A DNA stretch of 19,364 bases from PLA5 sp040901705 (GCA_040901705.1 JBBDYI010000231.1:1-19364); one strand, 5' to 3'. Counted from the stretch's first letter, positions 6,311-16,208 are shown. Notes: generated by a model not told the origin, from the letters alone. A program made the numbers and translations.

Positions 6311-7303
6311 CTACTTCTCAACCACCCACACGTTCCGATACACGACCGGGTTGCCGTGGTCCTGGAAGAACATCGCCGCGGCTTCCGGGCCTTCGCCGAT
6401 GCCGCCCGGCGTGGCGCGGGGTAGCTCCAGGTCGTCGTGGATCGTCACGCCGTTGTGCTTGACCGTGACGTGGGCGTTCTTGACCTTCTTGCCGTCCTCG
6501 TACTTTGCCGCCGTGAAGTCGATGTCGTAGGTCTGCCACGCGAGCGGCGGGTAGCACATATTCACCGCCGGTTCCTTGATCTGATAGAAGCCGCCGCACT
6601 CGTTGTTCTCGCCCGACAGTCCGAACGAATCGAGCACTTGAAGCTCGTAGCGGTTGTCGATGTAGACGCCACTGTTACCGCGACCCTGTCCGCCGGCCTT
6701 GGGCATAAAGGGCGTGCGGAATTCGACGTGCAGCTTGCAGTCGGCGAACTTATCCTTCGTCTTGCTACCGGCACGCAGCAGGCCGTCGTCGGTCACTTTG
6801 CCGCCTTCCCAATTTGCCTCATCGCCGGCCTTGGCGAACAGCACCTTCGCGCCTGCGGGCGGTTTGGCGCCCAGCGTTGCGCTCTTGCGTTCGACCTTTT
6901 CCAACGTGCCGACCTTTTCGCCGTTCTCGTTGACGAGCGTCATCTTGCCGTCTTTCACGACGGCCGACTTGTTGTCATGCACGAACTTCGTCTCGCCGCC
7001 TTCGGTCTTGCCGTCGGCTTCGACCTTGTTGTCGTCGCGAGTCCAACCGTCGCCGGGCAGGCCGCCGTGATAGAACACGCCGTGGAACTTTCCGTCGCCG
7101 AGCGCGATCACGTGCGCGCCGATTTTCTGATCATTTTCGCCGACCTTGCCCTGGTATTCGCCCTGGACGGCAAAATCCGGACCGGCTTTGGCCGTGTCGG
7201 TGATGGCGTCGCCATGTTCATCGGCGGCGCGGACAGACGTTGCAGAAAACGCCGCGAGCGCGGCCACGAGAGCGAAGAGGGAAGTTCGTCGAATGTGCAA
7301 CAT
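6311..7303 (-). CDS. Secreted DUF1080 protein with N-terminal extra domain
   Basis: This encodes 330 residues. The signal peptide MLHIRRTSLFALVAALAAF is followed by SVRAAD, a probable cleavage site. Residues about 35-145 form an extra beta-rich domain (FAVQGEYQGKVG, GKFHGVFYHGGLPGDGW, VKDGKMTLVNENG). Residues about 150-330 are the DUF1080/3-keto-disaccharide hydrolase-like sandwich: LHVEFRTPFMP, GNSGVYIDNRYELQVLDSFG, PPLALAWQTYDIDF-like region, VKHNGVTIHDDLEL and a final YRNVWVVE. The ATG at 7303 has GGAG 8 bases upstream (7312-7315), which decides against the upstream in-frame ATGs reaching 7411. It is only distantly similar to the DUF1080 protein at 43-777, which lacks the N-terminal domain. 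The substrate is unknown; a role in glycan or keto-sugar breakdown outside the cytoplasm is the family-level expectation. Confidence 0.9.
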   Translation of the reverse strand: MLHIRRTSLFALVAALAAFSATSVRAADEHGDAITDTAKAGPDFAVQGEYQGKVGENDQKIGAHVIALGDGKFHGVFYHGGLPGDGWTRDDNKVEADGKTEGGETKFVHDNKSAVVKDGKMTLVNENGEKVGTLEKVERKSATLGAKPPAGAKVLFAKAGDEANWEGGKVTDDGLLRAGSKTKDKFADCKLHVEFRTPFMPKAGGQGRGNSGVYIDNRYELQVLDSFGLSGENNECGGFYQIKEPAVNMCYPPLAWQTYDIDFTAAKYEDGKKVKNAHVTVKHNGVTIHDDLELPRATPGGIGEGPEAAAMFFQDHGNPVVYRNVWVVEK

Positions 7304-7420
7304 CGGTGGGACTCCGGTGCGATGGTGGAACGGTCGAGGATGGAGGGCAGAATGCGACATTGTCGATCGCGGCCGCGGTGCGGGCAACCCACCATAATGG
7401 GTGGTGGCCATTACTGTACA

Positions 7421-9676
7421 TCACTGAGCTGACCGTAGGCCGGACTCGATGCGGTGAACTTCTTCCGTGTGCTTGCGCGCCTCGTCGGCGCGGCCAGTTC
7501 GTTCCAGCAGCCGGGCGAGATTGTACTGCACGTCGGCGTCGTTCGGCGCGAGGGCCAGAGCTTGCCGCAGCGCTGCTTCCGCTTCGTCCGTGCGGTCGAG
7601 CTCCAGCAGCGCCACGCCGAGCATCATCCGCGATTTTGGTTCATCGGGCCGGTCCGCGGCGAGATTGCGAAAGACGTCGACGGCAAACTCGAAGTCGCCG
7701 CGCTCGTACCTAAACAGCCCGAACTGGAACCGCGGACCAAAGTCCTGCAGATCAAGCTCGCGAAGCTGTTGATAGCACCACCGCGAGGCAACCGCGTCGC
7801 CGCGCCGCTTCGCGTTTTCAGCGACGGACACTAGATTGGCCGCCAGAACTTCGGGCCTTTCCGCGGCGAGTTCTCGAAAGGTCTCCGCAGCAAACTCGAA
7901 GTCGCCATGCTCGTAGGCGAACTGCCCAAGCCGGAAACGTGTACGAAAGTCCCGTGGGTTAATCCCGCGAAGTTCTTCATAGTACTGCCGCGAGGCCGCG
8001 CCATCGCGGTGCTTTGCGTCGTCCACGGCAAAGACCAGCATCGCAGCTAGTTCGTCGCGAAGGCCTGGCTCATCGGGCAACCGCTCCATCGCGTCGCGAA
8101 TCGCGGCCAGCGCCTCGTCGATGCGACCGGCGTCGCGGAGCGATTCGGCCAGCTTGGCGTGATACCGCCAGCGATTGCCGGCCAGCGCGATCGCTTGGCG
8201 GAACGCCTCGGCCGCTTCGTCCGGCTGATGCGAGAACAACAGCGCGTCGCCCAGGATGGCGTGGGCTTCGTGCGCACGCGGCCGCTGAGCGACGGCTCGG
8301 CGGGCGAGCGCGACGGCCGCGTCGAGATTGTCCGCGTCGATCGCCAGCCGCGCCGTTTGCAGCTGTGCTTCCGGCAAGTCGGGCGTCCAGCGAGCAAGCG
8401 CCGCGAAAACCCGCGCATCCTCGGTTTGCCCCGCCTCGTTCGTCGCCGACGTCTGACGGAATTGCGCCCACACGAGCAGTCCGAGCGCCGCGGCCAGCGC
8501 GCCCCACTTGGCGGCGTGCATCGCGCCGGGCACGAAGCGGTCGGCCAGCGACACGCCTTCGGCGACGTCGAGATTGGCGGCCGTCTGCCGGTCGCTGACT
8601 TTCCAGATGAACCCGTCGAAGTAGAAATGTAGCAGCGTCGACGTGTTGAATCCGGCCGTGAGCAGCGCGATCAGGTCGGCGTGGCGGGCGATCGTGTCGA
8701 CGTCGTCCGGCGCGCCGGAGAAAAACCGAATCGACCCGTAAGCCGCGATCGCCCCCAGATACAGCCCCAGCATCGACCACTTCTCGCGAAACAAGAAACC
8801 CAGCAGCCCGAACCGCTCGCCGACGCGCTCGGCCAGCCGACGATTATAAACCCACACGATGGCGTAATACTGCACCGCGTGGAAGATTTCGAACATCGCG
8901 ATGCCGATGACGAGATTGGTCGAGATTCGGCCGCTGAACCAGTACAGTCCGCCGGTCGAAACGGCCAGCGCGATCTTGATCCAACCGATGCCGCGTCGCG
9001 CGCGGGTCTGACGCACGATGTCGGCGAGATAGGCCAGCAGGACGATGCCCGTCGCTATTCCGATGACGTACCGCGCCGCCACGAGCCACTCGCGTCCCAC
9101 AATCGGCACGCCGGTGCGCCACGCCACGTTCATCAGGCCGAACACCCGCGCGTCGCTCAGCACGAAACCGGCGACGAACAGCATGACGCACAACCAGAAG
9201 TCGAGCCGCGCGGTCCACCGGTCGTCGGCGCCGCGCTTCATGTCGTAAATCCGCATGAAGCCGAACGTCTGCATCAGGCCATGCCAGGTGCCCCAGAGCA
9301 GCAGAGCCAGTTCCAGTCCGTCGAGCGAACGATAGGGAAGATTCCACCGCGCGGCGAGCGACGGCGGCGGCAGAAACGCGATCGCCGTCGCCAGCGCCAG
9401 CGGCGGCACGAGCAGAAATCGCCAACGAAATCGCCGGAACAACTCGCGATCGCCGTAGGCTCGCATGAAGCCGGGCAGGTGATGGGCCAGCGTAGCGAAA
9501 CTGGTCACGAACAGAATGATTTGCGTCGGCGTGAACACCGCCCGCTCCAGCCACATCACCACCGGCACGATCGCCAGCGGCGTGGCCACGATGTAGGCCA
9601 AGTCCCAGGCCGGGGAAATGATCCACGGCGAACGAGGGCGAGCGGCGGCGGTATCGCTGGCGGCGGCTTGGCTCAT
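7421..9676 (-). CDS. Multi-spanning membrane protein with C-terminal TPR domain
   Basis: This encodes 751 residues. Residues about 20-405 contain roughly ten hydrophobic segments; residues about 420-751 are TPR helices (LARRAVAQRPRAHEAHAILG, AEAALRQALALAPNDADVQY). I do not recognise the membrane half. It carries histidines in or beside membrane helices: His65-His66 (LAHHLPGF), His132 (GTWHGLMQ), His266 (FHAVQYYAIVW) and His350 in LLHFYFDGFIWK. These could bind a metal or haem, which is inference only. The TPR half includes a 69-residue tandem duplication (from residue 562 and from residue 631), about 26 of 47 residues identical. The start is placed at ATG 9676, just before the first helix; the upstream open frame to 9934 runs into repeat A2. 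No Shine-Dalgarno is seen. Confidence 0.87.
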   Translation of the reverse strand: MSQAAASDTAAARPRSPWIISPAWDLAYIVATPLAIVPVVMWLERAVFTPTQIILFVTSFATLAHHLPGFMRAYGDRELFRRFRWRFLLVPPLALATAIAFLPPPSLAARWNLPYRSLDGLELALLLWGTWHGLMQTFGFMRIYDMKRGADDRWTARLDFWLCVMLFVAGFVLSDARVFGLMNVAWRTGVPIVGREWLVAARYVIGIATGIVLLAYLADIVRQTRARRGIGWIKIALAVSTGGLYWFSGRISTNLVIGIAMFEIFHAVQYYAIVWVYNRRLAERVGERFGLLGFLFREKWSMLGLYLGAIAAYGSIRFFSGAPDDVDTIARHADLIALLTAGFNTSTLLHFYFDGFIWKVSDRQTAANLDVAEGVSLADRFVPGAMHAAKWGALAAALGLLVWAQFRQTSATNEAGQTEDARVFAALARWTPDLPEAQLQTARLAIDADNLDAAVALARRAVAQRPRAHEAHAILGDALLFSHQPDEAAEAFRQAIALAGNRWRYHAKLAESLRDAGRIDEALAAIRDAMERLPDEPGLRDELAAMLVFAVDDAKHRDGAASRQYYEELRGINPRDFRTRFRLGQFAYEHGDFEFAAETFRELAAERPEVLAANLVSVAENAKRRGDAVASRWCYQQLRELDLQDFGPRFQFGLFRYERGDFEFAVDVFRNLAADRPDEPKSRMMLGVALLELDRTDEAEAALRQALALAPNDADVQYNLARLLERTGRADEARKHTEEVHRIESGLRSAQ
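7646..7993 (-). repeat. Internal tandem duplication in the TPR region
   Basis: Two copies of a 141-base stretch (7853-7993 and 7646-7786), 207 bases apart, encode RFRLGQFAYEHGDFEFA and RFQFGLFRYERGDFEFA with matching context. The DNA is also visibly similar (GCAAACTCGAAGTCGCC occurs in both). This indicates a duplication of two TPR units inside the gene. Confidence 0.75.
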
Positions 9677-9906
9677 GGCGCAGCGGCAATGGCGGGTGGC
9701 GAGTGACCGACACCTCCATTCTAGGCCACGGCGATTGTGCCGGTCATGGCGGTTGGGACGAACTCGGCCGTTGTCGGCGTCATTTCGGCGATTCGATCGT
9801 CGTGGCGAGAATTGCCCGTGTGGCGTCGGCGAATTGCGGTGTGCCGGCGTCGGGCCATAAGATAGGAGCGGCCGGACTTGCGATTCTCGAAATTGCGAAT
9901 TCTCAG
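9677..9906. other. Gap between the membrane-TPR gene and repeat A2
   Basis: I see no gene in this 230-base stretch between divergent genes. It becomes AT-richer near 9880-9905 (gattctcgaaattgcgaatt), where a promoter for the methyltransferase or the TPR gene could lie. No clear -35/-10 pair can be defended. Confidence 0.4.
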
Positions 9907-10028
9907 GTAGGCTGTGAAAGAATCGAATATGCACAAGTCCGACCGCAACCTGTAGGGTGCTCTGTGAGCACCTTGGCGCAACGTTTTGTCGTGCTCACAG
10001 AGAACCAATACATTTGTTCACAACCTCT
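9907..10028 (+). repeat. Dispersed palindromic element A, copy 2
   Basis: This 122-base copy matches the reverse complement of 1061-1181 from end to end, with one or two single-base indels and about a dozen substitutions. The right terminus ttcacaacctct is intact; the left terminus is altered (gtaggctgtgaa). The left inner arm, tgtagggtgctctgtgagca at 9951-9970 followed by cc, is identical to that in copy 1. The right inner arm has decayed (GAGAACCAATACA), so the long 22-bp palindrome is broken, although the small hairpin is partly kept. It ends 45 bases before the methyltransferase start. Confidence 0.85.
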
Positions 10029-10073
10029 CAAAGCCAAAACTTGCGGCGGACAAACCCGACAGACCAAACCGAC

Positions 10074-10757
10074 ATGCTACAAAGAGTCCTCGAACCCGAA
10101 GTAATGGACACGCCGGAGGAAGCTTCCGACTACGACGCGATGGATCACGGCGAAGTGAACCGCGTGTTCGTGACGGATTTGATCGCCGCGATGCGACCGA
10201 CGGATGCAGTGAGTGGTGCGCTTAAGCTGTCGATTCTCGATCTCGGCGCGGGCACGGCGCAGATTCCCATCGAGCTTTGCCGGCGGATGGAAACGGCCAA
10301 CGTGGTGGCCGTCGACGCCGCCGCGGCGATGCTGGCCGTGGCGCGGCGAAACGTCGAGCGGGCCGGGCTTGATCGGCGGATACGTCTCGAACTGGCCGAC
10401 GCAAAACGACTGCCGTTTGCCGACGGGGAGTTTGCCGCGGCGATCTCGAACAGCATCGTGCACCACATCCCCGAACCGCGATCGGTGCTAGCCGAAGCCG
10501 TTCGCACGACCGCACGGGGCGGGCTGCTGTTCATTCGCGACTTGCTGCGGCCGGACGATCGCGAGACGCTCGACCGACTCGTCGAGACGTATGCCGCGGG
10601 CGCGAACGAGCATCAGCGGCGGATGTTCGCCGAATCGCTGCACGCCGCGCTCAGCCTCGACGAGATACGCTCGCTGGTGGCGGAACTCGGTTTCGCCCGC
10701 GATACGGTGACGCAAACGACCGACCGGCATTGGACGTGGACGGCGCGGCGGGCGTGA
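10074..10757 (+). CDS. Class I SAM-dependent methyltransferase
   Basis: This encodes a 227-residue cytoplasmic methyltransferase of the Methyltransf_11/25 type. Motif I is ILDLGAGTAQIPIEL near residues 52-66; motif II ends in NVVAVDAAAAML; LADAKRLPFADGEF and AAISNSIVHHIPEP are motifs III-IV; GGLLFIRDLLRP follows as the post-IV strand. The N-terminal RVLEPEVMDTPEEASDYDAM is well formed and supports the ATG at 10074. The frame is open from 9957, but that part is repeat A2. The substrate cannot be told: the class methylates small molecules, lipids, proteins or nucleic acids. It stands alone between divergent (TPR) and convergent (DUF1501) genes. No Shine-Dalgarno is seen. Confidence 0.9.
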   Translation: MLQRVLEPEVMDTPEEASDYDAMDHGEVNRVFVTDLIAAMRPTDAVSGALKLSILDLGAGTAQIPIELCRRMETANVVAVDAAAAMLAVARRNVERAGLDRRIRLELADAKRLPFADGEFAAAISNSIVHHIPEPRSVLAEAVRTTARGGLLFIRDLLRPDDRETLDRLVETYAAGANEHQRRMFAESLHAALSLDEIRSLVAELGFARDTVTQTTDRHWTWTARRA

Positions 10758-10811
10758 ATGTGGCCGATGCGACGCGGCAGCAAACGAGCCAAACGCTGAC
10801 GAACATCGCTG

Positions 10812-12278
<1,467 letters not shown>

Positions 12279-12299
12279 GGTCGTTCTCCCGGTCGATCG

Positions 12300-12375
12300 A
12301 ACTGTAGGAGGCGAATCCTCTCGCCGAGGAGTCGGTTTGCGCTTCCATCGGCGAAAGGATTCGCCTCCTACAGTT
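12300..12375. repeat. Inverted repeat C, copy 1
   Basis: Arms of 28 bases (12300-12327 and 12348-12375) are complementary with one mismatch around a 20-base loop. The left arm begins aactgtaggaggcgaatcct. A second copy with the same arms lies at 16138-16208. It sits between the PSD1 and DUF1501 genes, just upstream of the latter's Shine-Dalgarno, so a shared transcript would carry this stem in its spacer. Confidence 0.88.
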
Positions 12376-12420
12376 CTGGGGTAGGCACTACGTCATTTGA
12401 AATCGACTCACGGCGATCGG

Positions 12421-14874
12421 TCAGTCCAAGTATACGAATTCGTTCGTGTTGAGGATCAGCAGGCTGTATTGCCGCAGCGCCTTCTCTGCGCTCATGCCTT
12501 CCTCCGACTGAAGCGATTCGATGAACGCCACGTCGCCGTTGACTTCCGCGTCGTCGGGCGTGCGGCCGGTTGTGAGGCGAATCGCATGAATCACCTTGGC
12601 CGCCAAGCCGTCGGGCCGCTCGGATTCGAGACGCTCCGCCAGCTTGTCCGCTTGCTCGCCGATGAACCGGCTGTTGAGCATGCCGAGCGCTTGCGTCGGC
12701 ACGGTCGTGCTGACGCGGACCGCGCAGCTCGTGTCGGTGTCCGGAGCATCGAAGTTTTGCAGCATCGGATGCCGCAGCGAACGCTTGACGTGGACGTAGA
12801 TGCTGCGGCGGGCCGATTCCTCCGGCGACGACGTGTTCCAGCCCGCCCCGGGACGCGAGGCGGTCGCCAGCACTTCATCGGGCAGCGGCGGGAAAATGCT
12901 CTGGCCGAACATCTTCGAGTTCAACTCGCCGCTGGCCGCGAGAATTGAGTCGCGGACTTCTTCGGCGGTGAGCCGCCGCATGTCGAATCGCCAGAACAGT
13001 TCGTTCGTCGGATCCTTGGCCAGCGCGGCTTCGACGCCGGCCGACGACATCCGATAGACGCTGGACATCATGATCAGCTTGTGCATCGACTTCATGCTCC
13101 AGCCGCGTTCGACAAACTCGGCGGCCAGCCAGTTGAGCAACTGCGGGTGCGTCGGCGGCGTCCCTTGATAACCGAAATCGCTGCTCGACCGCACGATGCC
13201 GCGGCCGAAATGGAACTGCCAGATGCGATTGACCATCACGCGGGCGGTCATCGGGTTTTCCGGCGAAGCGATCCAGCGGGCCAGCGCCAGCCGTCGGCCG
13301 GAAGAGCCGTTGCGGCCGAGTTCGGGCACGTCGAGCTTTCCGACCGCGATGGCCTGGGGAACGCCCGGCTCGACTTTGTCGCCCTGGGCGTGGGCGTTGC
13401 CGCGCATGAGCACGAACGTGTCGGGCGCGCGATCGCCTCGTTCCTGGGCCGCCAGCGCCTTGTCGAGCGGCTGTAGTTTCGTTCGCGATGCGCGGCGTTC
13501 TTCTTCTTTGAGGGCGAGATACTCGCGCAGCTCGTCCTTGGCGAGCACGCGGCCGCGGCGCTCGGCGATCATCCGGCGTCGAACGCGCTCGTCCTTTGCG
13601 TCTTCTTTCTCCGGGTTCGAGAACGTTTCGTAGATCCGGTTTTCGATCGTCGCGATCCTCTCGCGAAGCCGCGCTAGCTCCGCGCCATGTTCTCGTTCGA
13701 GTTCGGCGTGTTTCTTTCGTGCTTCGTCGCTGCCGATGTCGCGTTGCGTATTGCCGTGTTGGAGGTTGTGGAAGAACGCCAGCATCTGGTAATAGTCGGT
13801 CTGCGGAATCGGATCGAGCTTATGGTCGTGACAGCGGGCGCAGCCGATGGTGAGGCCCAAGAACGTCTCGCCGCTGGTGACGATGATGTCGTTCAGCCCG
13901 TCGTAATACGCCTGCTCGCGGTCGACCGGCTCGTCGTCCCACAAGCCGAGCCGATAAAACCCCGTCGCGGTGATCGACTCCGCCGTTGGCGGCTCTAACT
14001 CGTCGCCCGCCAACTGCTCGATCGCGAACCGATCGTACGGCTTGTCGTCGTTGAACGCCGCAATGACGTAATCGCGATACTTCCAGACGTTTTCCTTGGG
14101 ATTGTCCCGTTCGTAGCCATCCGTTTCGGCGTAGCGGACCAGATCGAGCCAGTGGCGGGCCCATTTTTCGCCGTAGTGCGGCGAATCGAGCAGGCGGTCG
14201 ACGACTTTTTCGTAGGCGTTCTCAGATTCGTCGGCCAGAAACGCATCGACGTCTTCCGGCGTCGGCGGCAGGCCGGTCAGGTCGTAATAGGCCCGGCGAA
14301 GTAGAGCGAGCTTGTCGGCCGGCGGGGCCGGTTTCAAGCCCGCCGCTTCGAGTCGGTGAAGAATAAATGCGTCGATCGGATTGCGGACCCAAGCCGCGTC
14401 GCGAGGCTTCGGTTCGGCGGGGCGCGTCGGCGCGGTGAACGCCCAATGCTGACTCCACTTGGCCCCGTCGTCGATCCAGCGGCGGATCGTGGCGATCTCG
14501 TCCGCGGTGAGCGGCTTGCCTTCGCCCTCGGGCGGCATCCGCAGATCGGCGTCGCTTTCGGATATCCGTTGCAGCACGGCGCTGGCGTCAGCCTTGCCGG
14601 GCACAATCGCGGTCTCGCCAGATTCCAGGTCCGCCACGGCCGCCTCGCGACGGTCGAGCCGCAAGCCGGCTTCATGAACGGCCGGACCGTGGCACTTGTA
14701 GCACCGCTTGGCGAAGATCGGCTGAATGTGGCGGGTGAAATCGGCTTGCGCGGCATCGGCGCTCGCCGAGGGATCGCCGTCGTCGGCAGCCGCAACCGCC
14801 CCTGTCGCGGCGGTCAGCCACACTCCGGCGACGCACCACAAGAGCGCGGTGATTGCGATGCGAAGTCGTTCCAT
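12421..14874 (-). CDS. PSD1-type planctomycete cytochrome c protein (PSCyt1-DUF1549-DUF1553)
   Basis: This encodes 817 residues. The signal peptide MERLRIAITALLWCVAGVWL directs export. A PSCyt1 domain follows, with a haem-binding CYKCH (Cys58, Cys61, His62) and LRLDRREAAV. DUF1549 spans about residues 155-360 (NPIDAFILHRLEAAGL, RRAYYDLTGLPPTPEDVDAF, EKWARHWLDLVRYAETDG) and contains a second CxxCH, CARCH at 345-349. DUF1553 spans about 520-790 (RLALARWIASPENPMTARVM, NRIWQFHFGRGIVRSSSDFG, LRHPMLQNFDAPD). A charged, probably coiled region separates them. The family is abundant in planctomycetes and pairs with DUF1501; a redox role is inferred from the haem motifs. The start at 14874 precedes the signal peptide; the open frame to 14961 runs into repeat B2. 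No Shine-Dalgarno is seen. Confidence 0.95.
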   Translation of the reverse strand: MERLRIAITALLWCVAGVWLTAATGAVAAADDGDPSASADAAQADFTRHIQPIFAKRCYKCHGPAVHEAGLRLDRREAAVADLESGETAIVPGKADASAVLQRISESDADLRMPPEGEGKPLTADEIATIRRWIDDGAKWSQHWAFTAPTRPAEPKPRDAAWVRNPIDAFILHRLEAAGLKPAPPADKLALLRRAYYDLTGLPPTPEDVDAFLADESENAYEKVVDRLLDSPHYGEKWARHWLDLVRYAETDGYERDNPKENVWKYRDYVIAAFNDDKPYDRFAIEQLAGDELEPPTAESITATGFYRLGLWDDEPVDREQAYYDGLNDIIVTSGETFLGLTIGCARCHDHKLDPIPQTDYYQMLAFFHNLQHGNTQRDIGSDEARKKHAELEREHGAELARLRERIATIENRIYETFSNPEKEDAKDERVRRRMIAERRGRVLAKDELREYLALKEEERRASRTKLQPLDKALAAQERGDRAPDTFVLMRGNAHAQGDKVEPGVPQAIAVGKLDVPELGRNGSSGRRLALARWIASPENPMTARVMVNRIWQFHFGRGIVRSSSDFGYQGTPPTHPQLLNWLAAEFVERGWSMKSMHKLIMMSSVYRMSSAGVEAALAKDPTNELFWRFDMRRLTAEEVRDSILAASGELNSKMFGQSIFPPLPDEVLATASRPGAGWNTSSPEESARRSIYVHVKRSLRHPMLQNFDAPDTDTSCAVRVSTTVPTQALGMLNSRFIGEQADKLAERLESERPDGLAAKVIHAIRLTTGRTPDDAEVNGDVAFIESLQSEEGMSAEKALRQYSLLILNTNEFVYLD

Positions 14875-14950
14875 GATCGTGACCGAGCAGATAGGCTTGG
14901 GTGGCGGAGGGCAGGTTCGTCGGCGAGATGTCGAAGTAGCGGCGCAGGCT

Positions 14951-15099
14951 TCAAGTTTCAAGTATCAAGGCTCAAGGTTCAAATAAGGCTTAAGGTACAA
15001 GGTTTAAGGCAAACTTGCCGCCGCAACGCCCCGCTGGCGATGCTTAAGCCTTAAGCCTTGCACCTTATTTGAACCTTGATACTTGATACTTGAAACTTT
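14951..15099. repeat. Inverted heptad-repeat element B, copy 2
   Basis: The left arm has five tandem 7-mers at 14951-14985: TCAAGTT, TCAAGTA, TCAAGGC, TCAAGGT, TCAAATA, then AGGCTTAAGGTACAAGGTTTAAGG. The right arm (about 15042-15099) is the reverse complement with only two mismatches over the outer 36 bases. The unpaired centre (15011-15041) is GC-rich. It lies in the 291-base gap between divergent genes, 77 bases from the PSD1 start and 66 from the AraC-type regulator start, so any promoter for either gene must lie within or close to it. Confidence 0.85.
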
Positions 15100-15165
15100 A
15101 GCCGTGACGCCAAACCATCAACGCCTGCAGATACCTTAAGTGTATCCAATCCCGCCGCCCGATAC

Positions 15166-16071
15166 ATGGCCCGAACCGACCAATACCTATCCGAAACCGA
15201 CATCCGCAGCCGCCGGGCGAAGACCTGGACAGTGCGGGCCAGCGACCGCGACCGACGGCCCTGGCTTGCCGATTCGCCGGTTTGCCCCCTGCTGAAGGAG
15301 TATCGAATCGTTCATCTTGGCGTCGCGTCGATGCCGGCCCCGTTCGAAATTGTCCGCACCAAACTCGGCGGCAGCTATTTTCTGGCATGTTTCGGCGGCG
15401 AAGGACGCGTGGTCATCGACGGACGCTTGAAGCGCTGCCGCCCCGGACAAGCTTTTCTGCTTCCGCCGGGCACGCGACATGCGTTTCACACGCCCAAGGG
15501 AAAGCAGTGGAACTTCTGCTGGGTGCGGTTTCAGGAAAACGCCGGCCAGCAGCCGGTCGCCAACACGAATTCGCCCGTGCTCGCCGATTTCGACGCCGAA
15601 CCGCTGCGGCTGGCCACGATGGGTTTGTATCACGAGTGCTCGCGTGACCGCGTGGCGGCGGCGATCGACGGTTGGTTGAAACTTGTGCTCGACTACGTGC
15701 TGCGGTTCGCCGAACCGCGGCGGATCGACGAGCGGATCTACGGGCTGTGGCAAAAAGTCGCCGCCGACCTGCGCCGCGATTGGACGAACGCCGAAATGGC
15801 CCGCGAAGTTCACTTGAGCGAAAAACAGCTCGAACGGCTCTGCCGCCGCGAGCTCGGCCGCACGCCGCGGCAGCAACTCATTTGGCTCCGCATGCGCCGG
15901 GCGGCGGAATTGCTCACGGACGACGCCCGCAAAGTCGCCACGGTCGCCGCCGAAGTCGGTTACGAAAACCCGTTCGTGTTCTCGACGGTGTTCAAACGCT
16001 GCATGGGCTGGTCGCCGTCGGAACATGCGTCCCGCGTACGCGCAACCGAATTGCTCCGACAAGGGACGTAG
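15166..16071 (+). CDS. AraC-family transcriptional regulator with N-terminal cupin
   Basis: This encodes a 301-residue cytoplasmic DNA-binding protein. Residues about 45-130 form an AraC-type sensing cupin (FLACFGGEGRVVIDGRLKRC, PGQAFLLPPGTRHAFHT). Residues about 196-295 hold the two helix-turn-helix units: WTNAEMAREVHLSEKQLERL, then VATVAAEVGYENPFVFSTVF and KRCMGWSPSEH, which is the classic AraC signature. Unlike planctomycete XylR-like regulators with a periplasmic-binding-like domain, it has a short cupin sensor. The effector is unknown but a sugar or sugar acid is usual for this architecture. It is divergent from the PSD1-DUF1501 pair, so it may control that pair and itself; the gap shows no obvious operator apart from repeat B2. 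The start at 15166 has no clear Shine-Dalgarno. Confidence 0.93.
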   Translation: MARTDQYLSETDIRSRRAKTWTVRASDRDRRPWLADSPVCPLLKEYRIVHLGVASMPAPFEIVRTKLGGSYFLACFGGEGRVVIDGRLKRCRPGQAFLLPPGTRHAFHTPKGKQWNFCWVRFQENAGQQPVANTNSPVLADFDAEPLRLATMGLYHECSRDRVAAAIDGWLKLVLDYVLRFAEPRRIDERIYGLWQKVAADLRRDWTNAEMAREVHLSEKQLERLCRRELGRTPRQQLIWLRMRRAAELLTDDARKVATVAAEVGYENPFVFSTVFKRCMGWSPSEHASRVRATELLRQGT

Positions 16072-16137
16072 CGCCGCGACTCGCGGAACCGGTGAAGCAC
16101 CTTGCCGGAAACCAAACCAAAAACTGTAGGTCACATC

Positions 16138-16208
16138 TGTAGGAGGCGAATCCTTTCGCCGAGGGCGCTGGCAAGCGATTCCGTCGGCGAAAGGATTCGC
16201 CTCCTACA
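16138..16208. repeat. Inverted repeat C, copy 2
   Basis: Arms of 25 bases (16138-16162 and 16184-16208) are perfectly complementary around a 21-base loop. They match the arms of copy 1 at 12300-12375. The two loops also share related right halves (gcgcttcca and gcgattccg). It lies in the 242-base gap between the convergent regulator gene and alaS. No T-run follows, so it is not a standard terminator, though it could still slow converging transcription. Confidence 0.88.

Noticed and set aside
7385..7405. Small inverted motif around acccaccataatgggtggt upstream of the DUF1080 gene
   Set aside because: Only about 5 bp pair cleanly and no second copy is seen, so it is not distinguishable from chance.
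8681..9706. 341-codon plus-strand frame opposite the TPR gene
   Set aside because: The product is extremely rich in Arg, Gln, Pro and His without a fold; the minus-strand frame has membrane helices and TPRs.
9957..10073. N-terminal extension of the methyltransferase
   Set aside because: It translates repeat A2 and resembles the false extension of the gene at 43-777; the conserved methyltransferase N-terminus begins at 10074.
12300..12375. Possible CRISPR repeats among the palindromes
   Set aside because: No family shows regularly spaced direct repeats with unique spacers; copies are kilobases apart and no cas gene is present.
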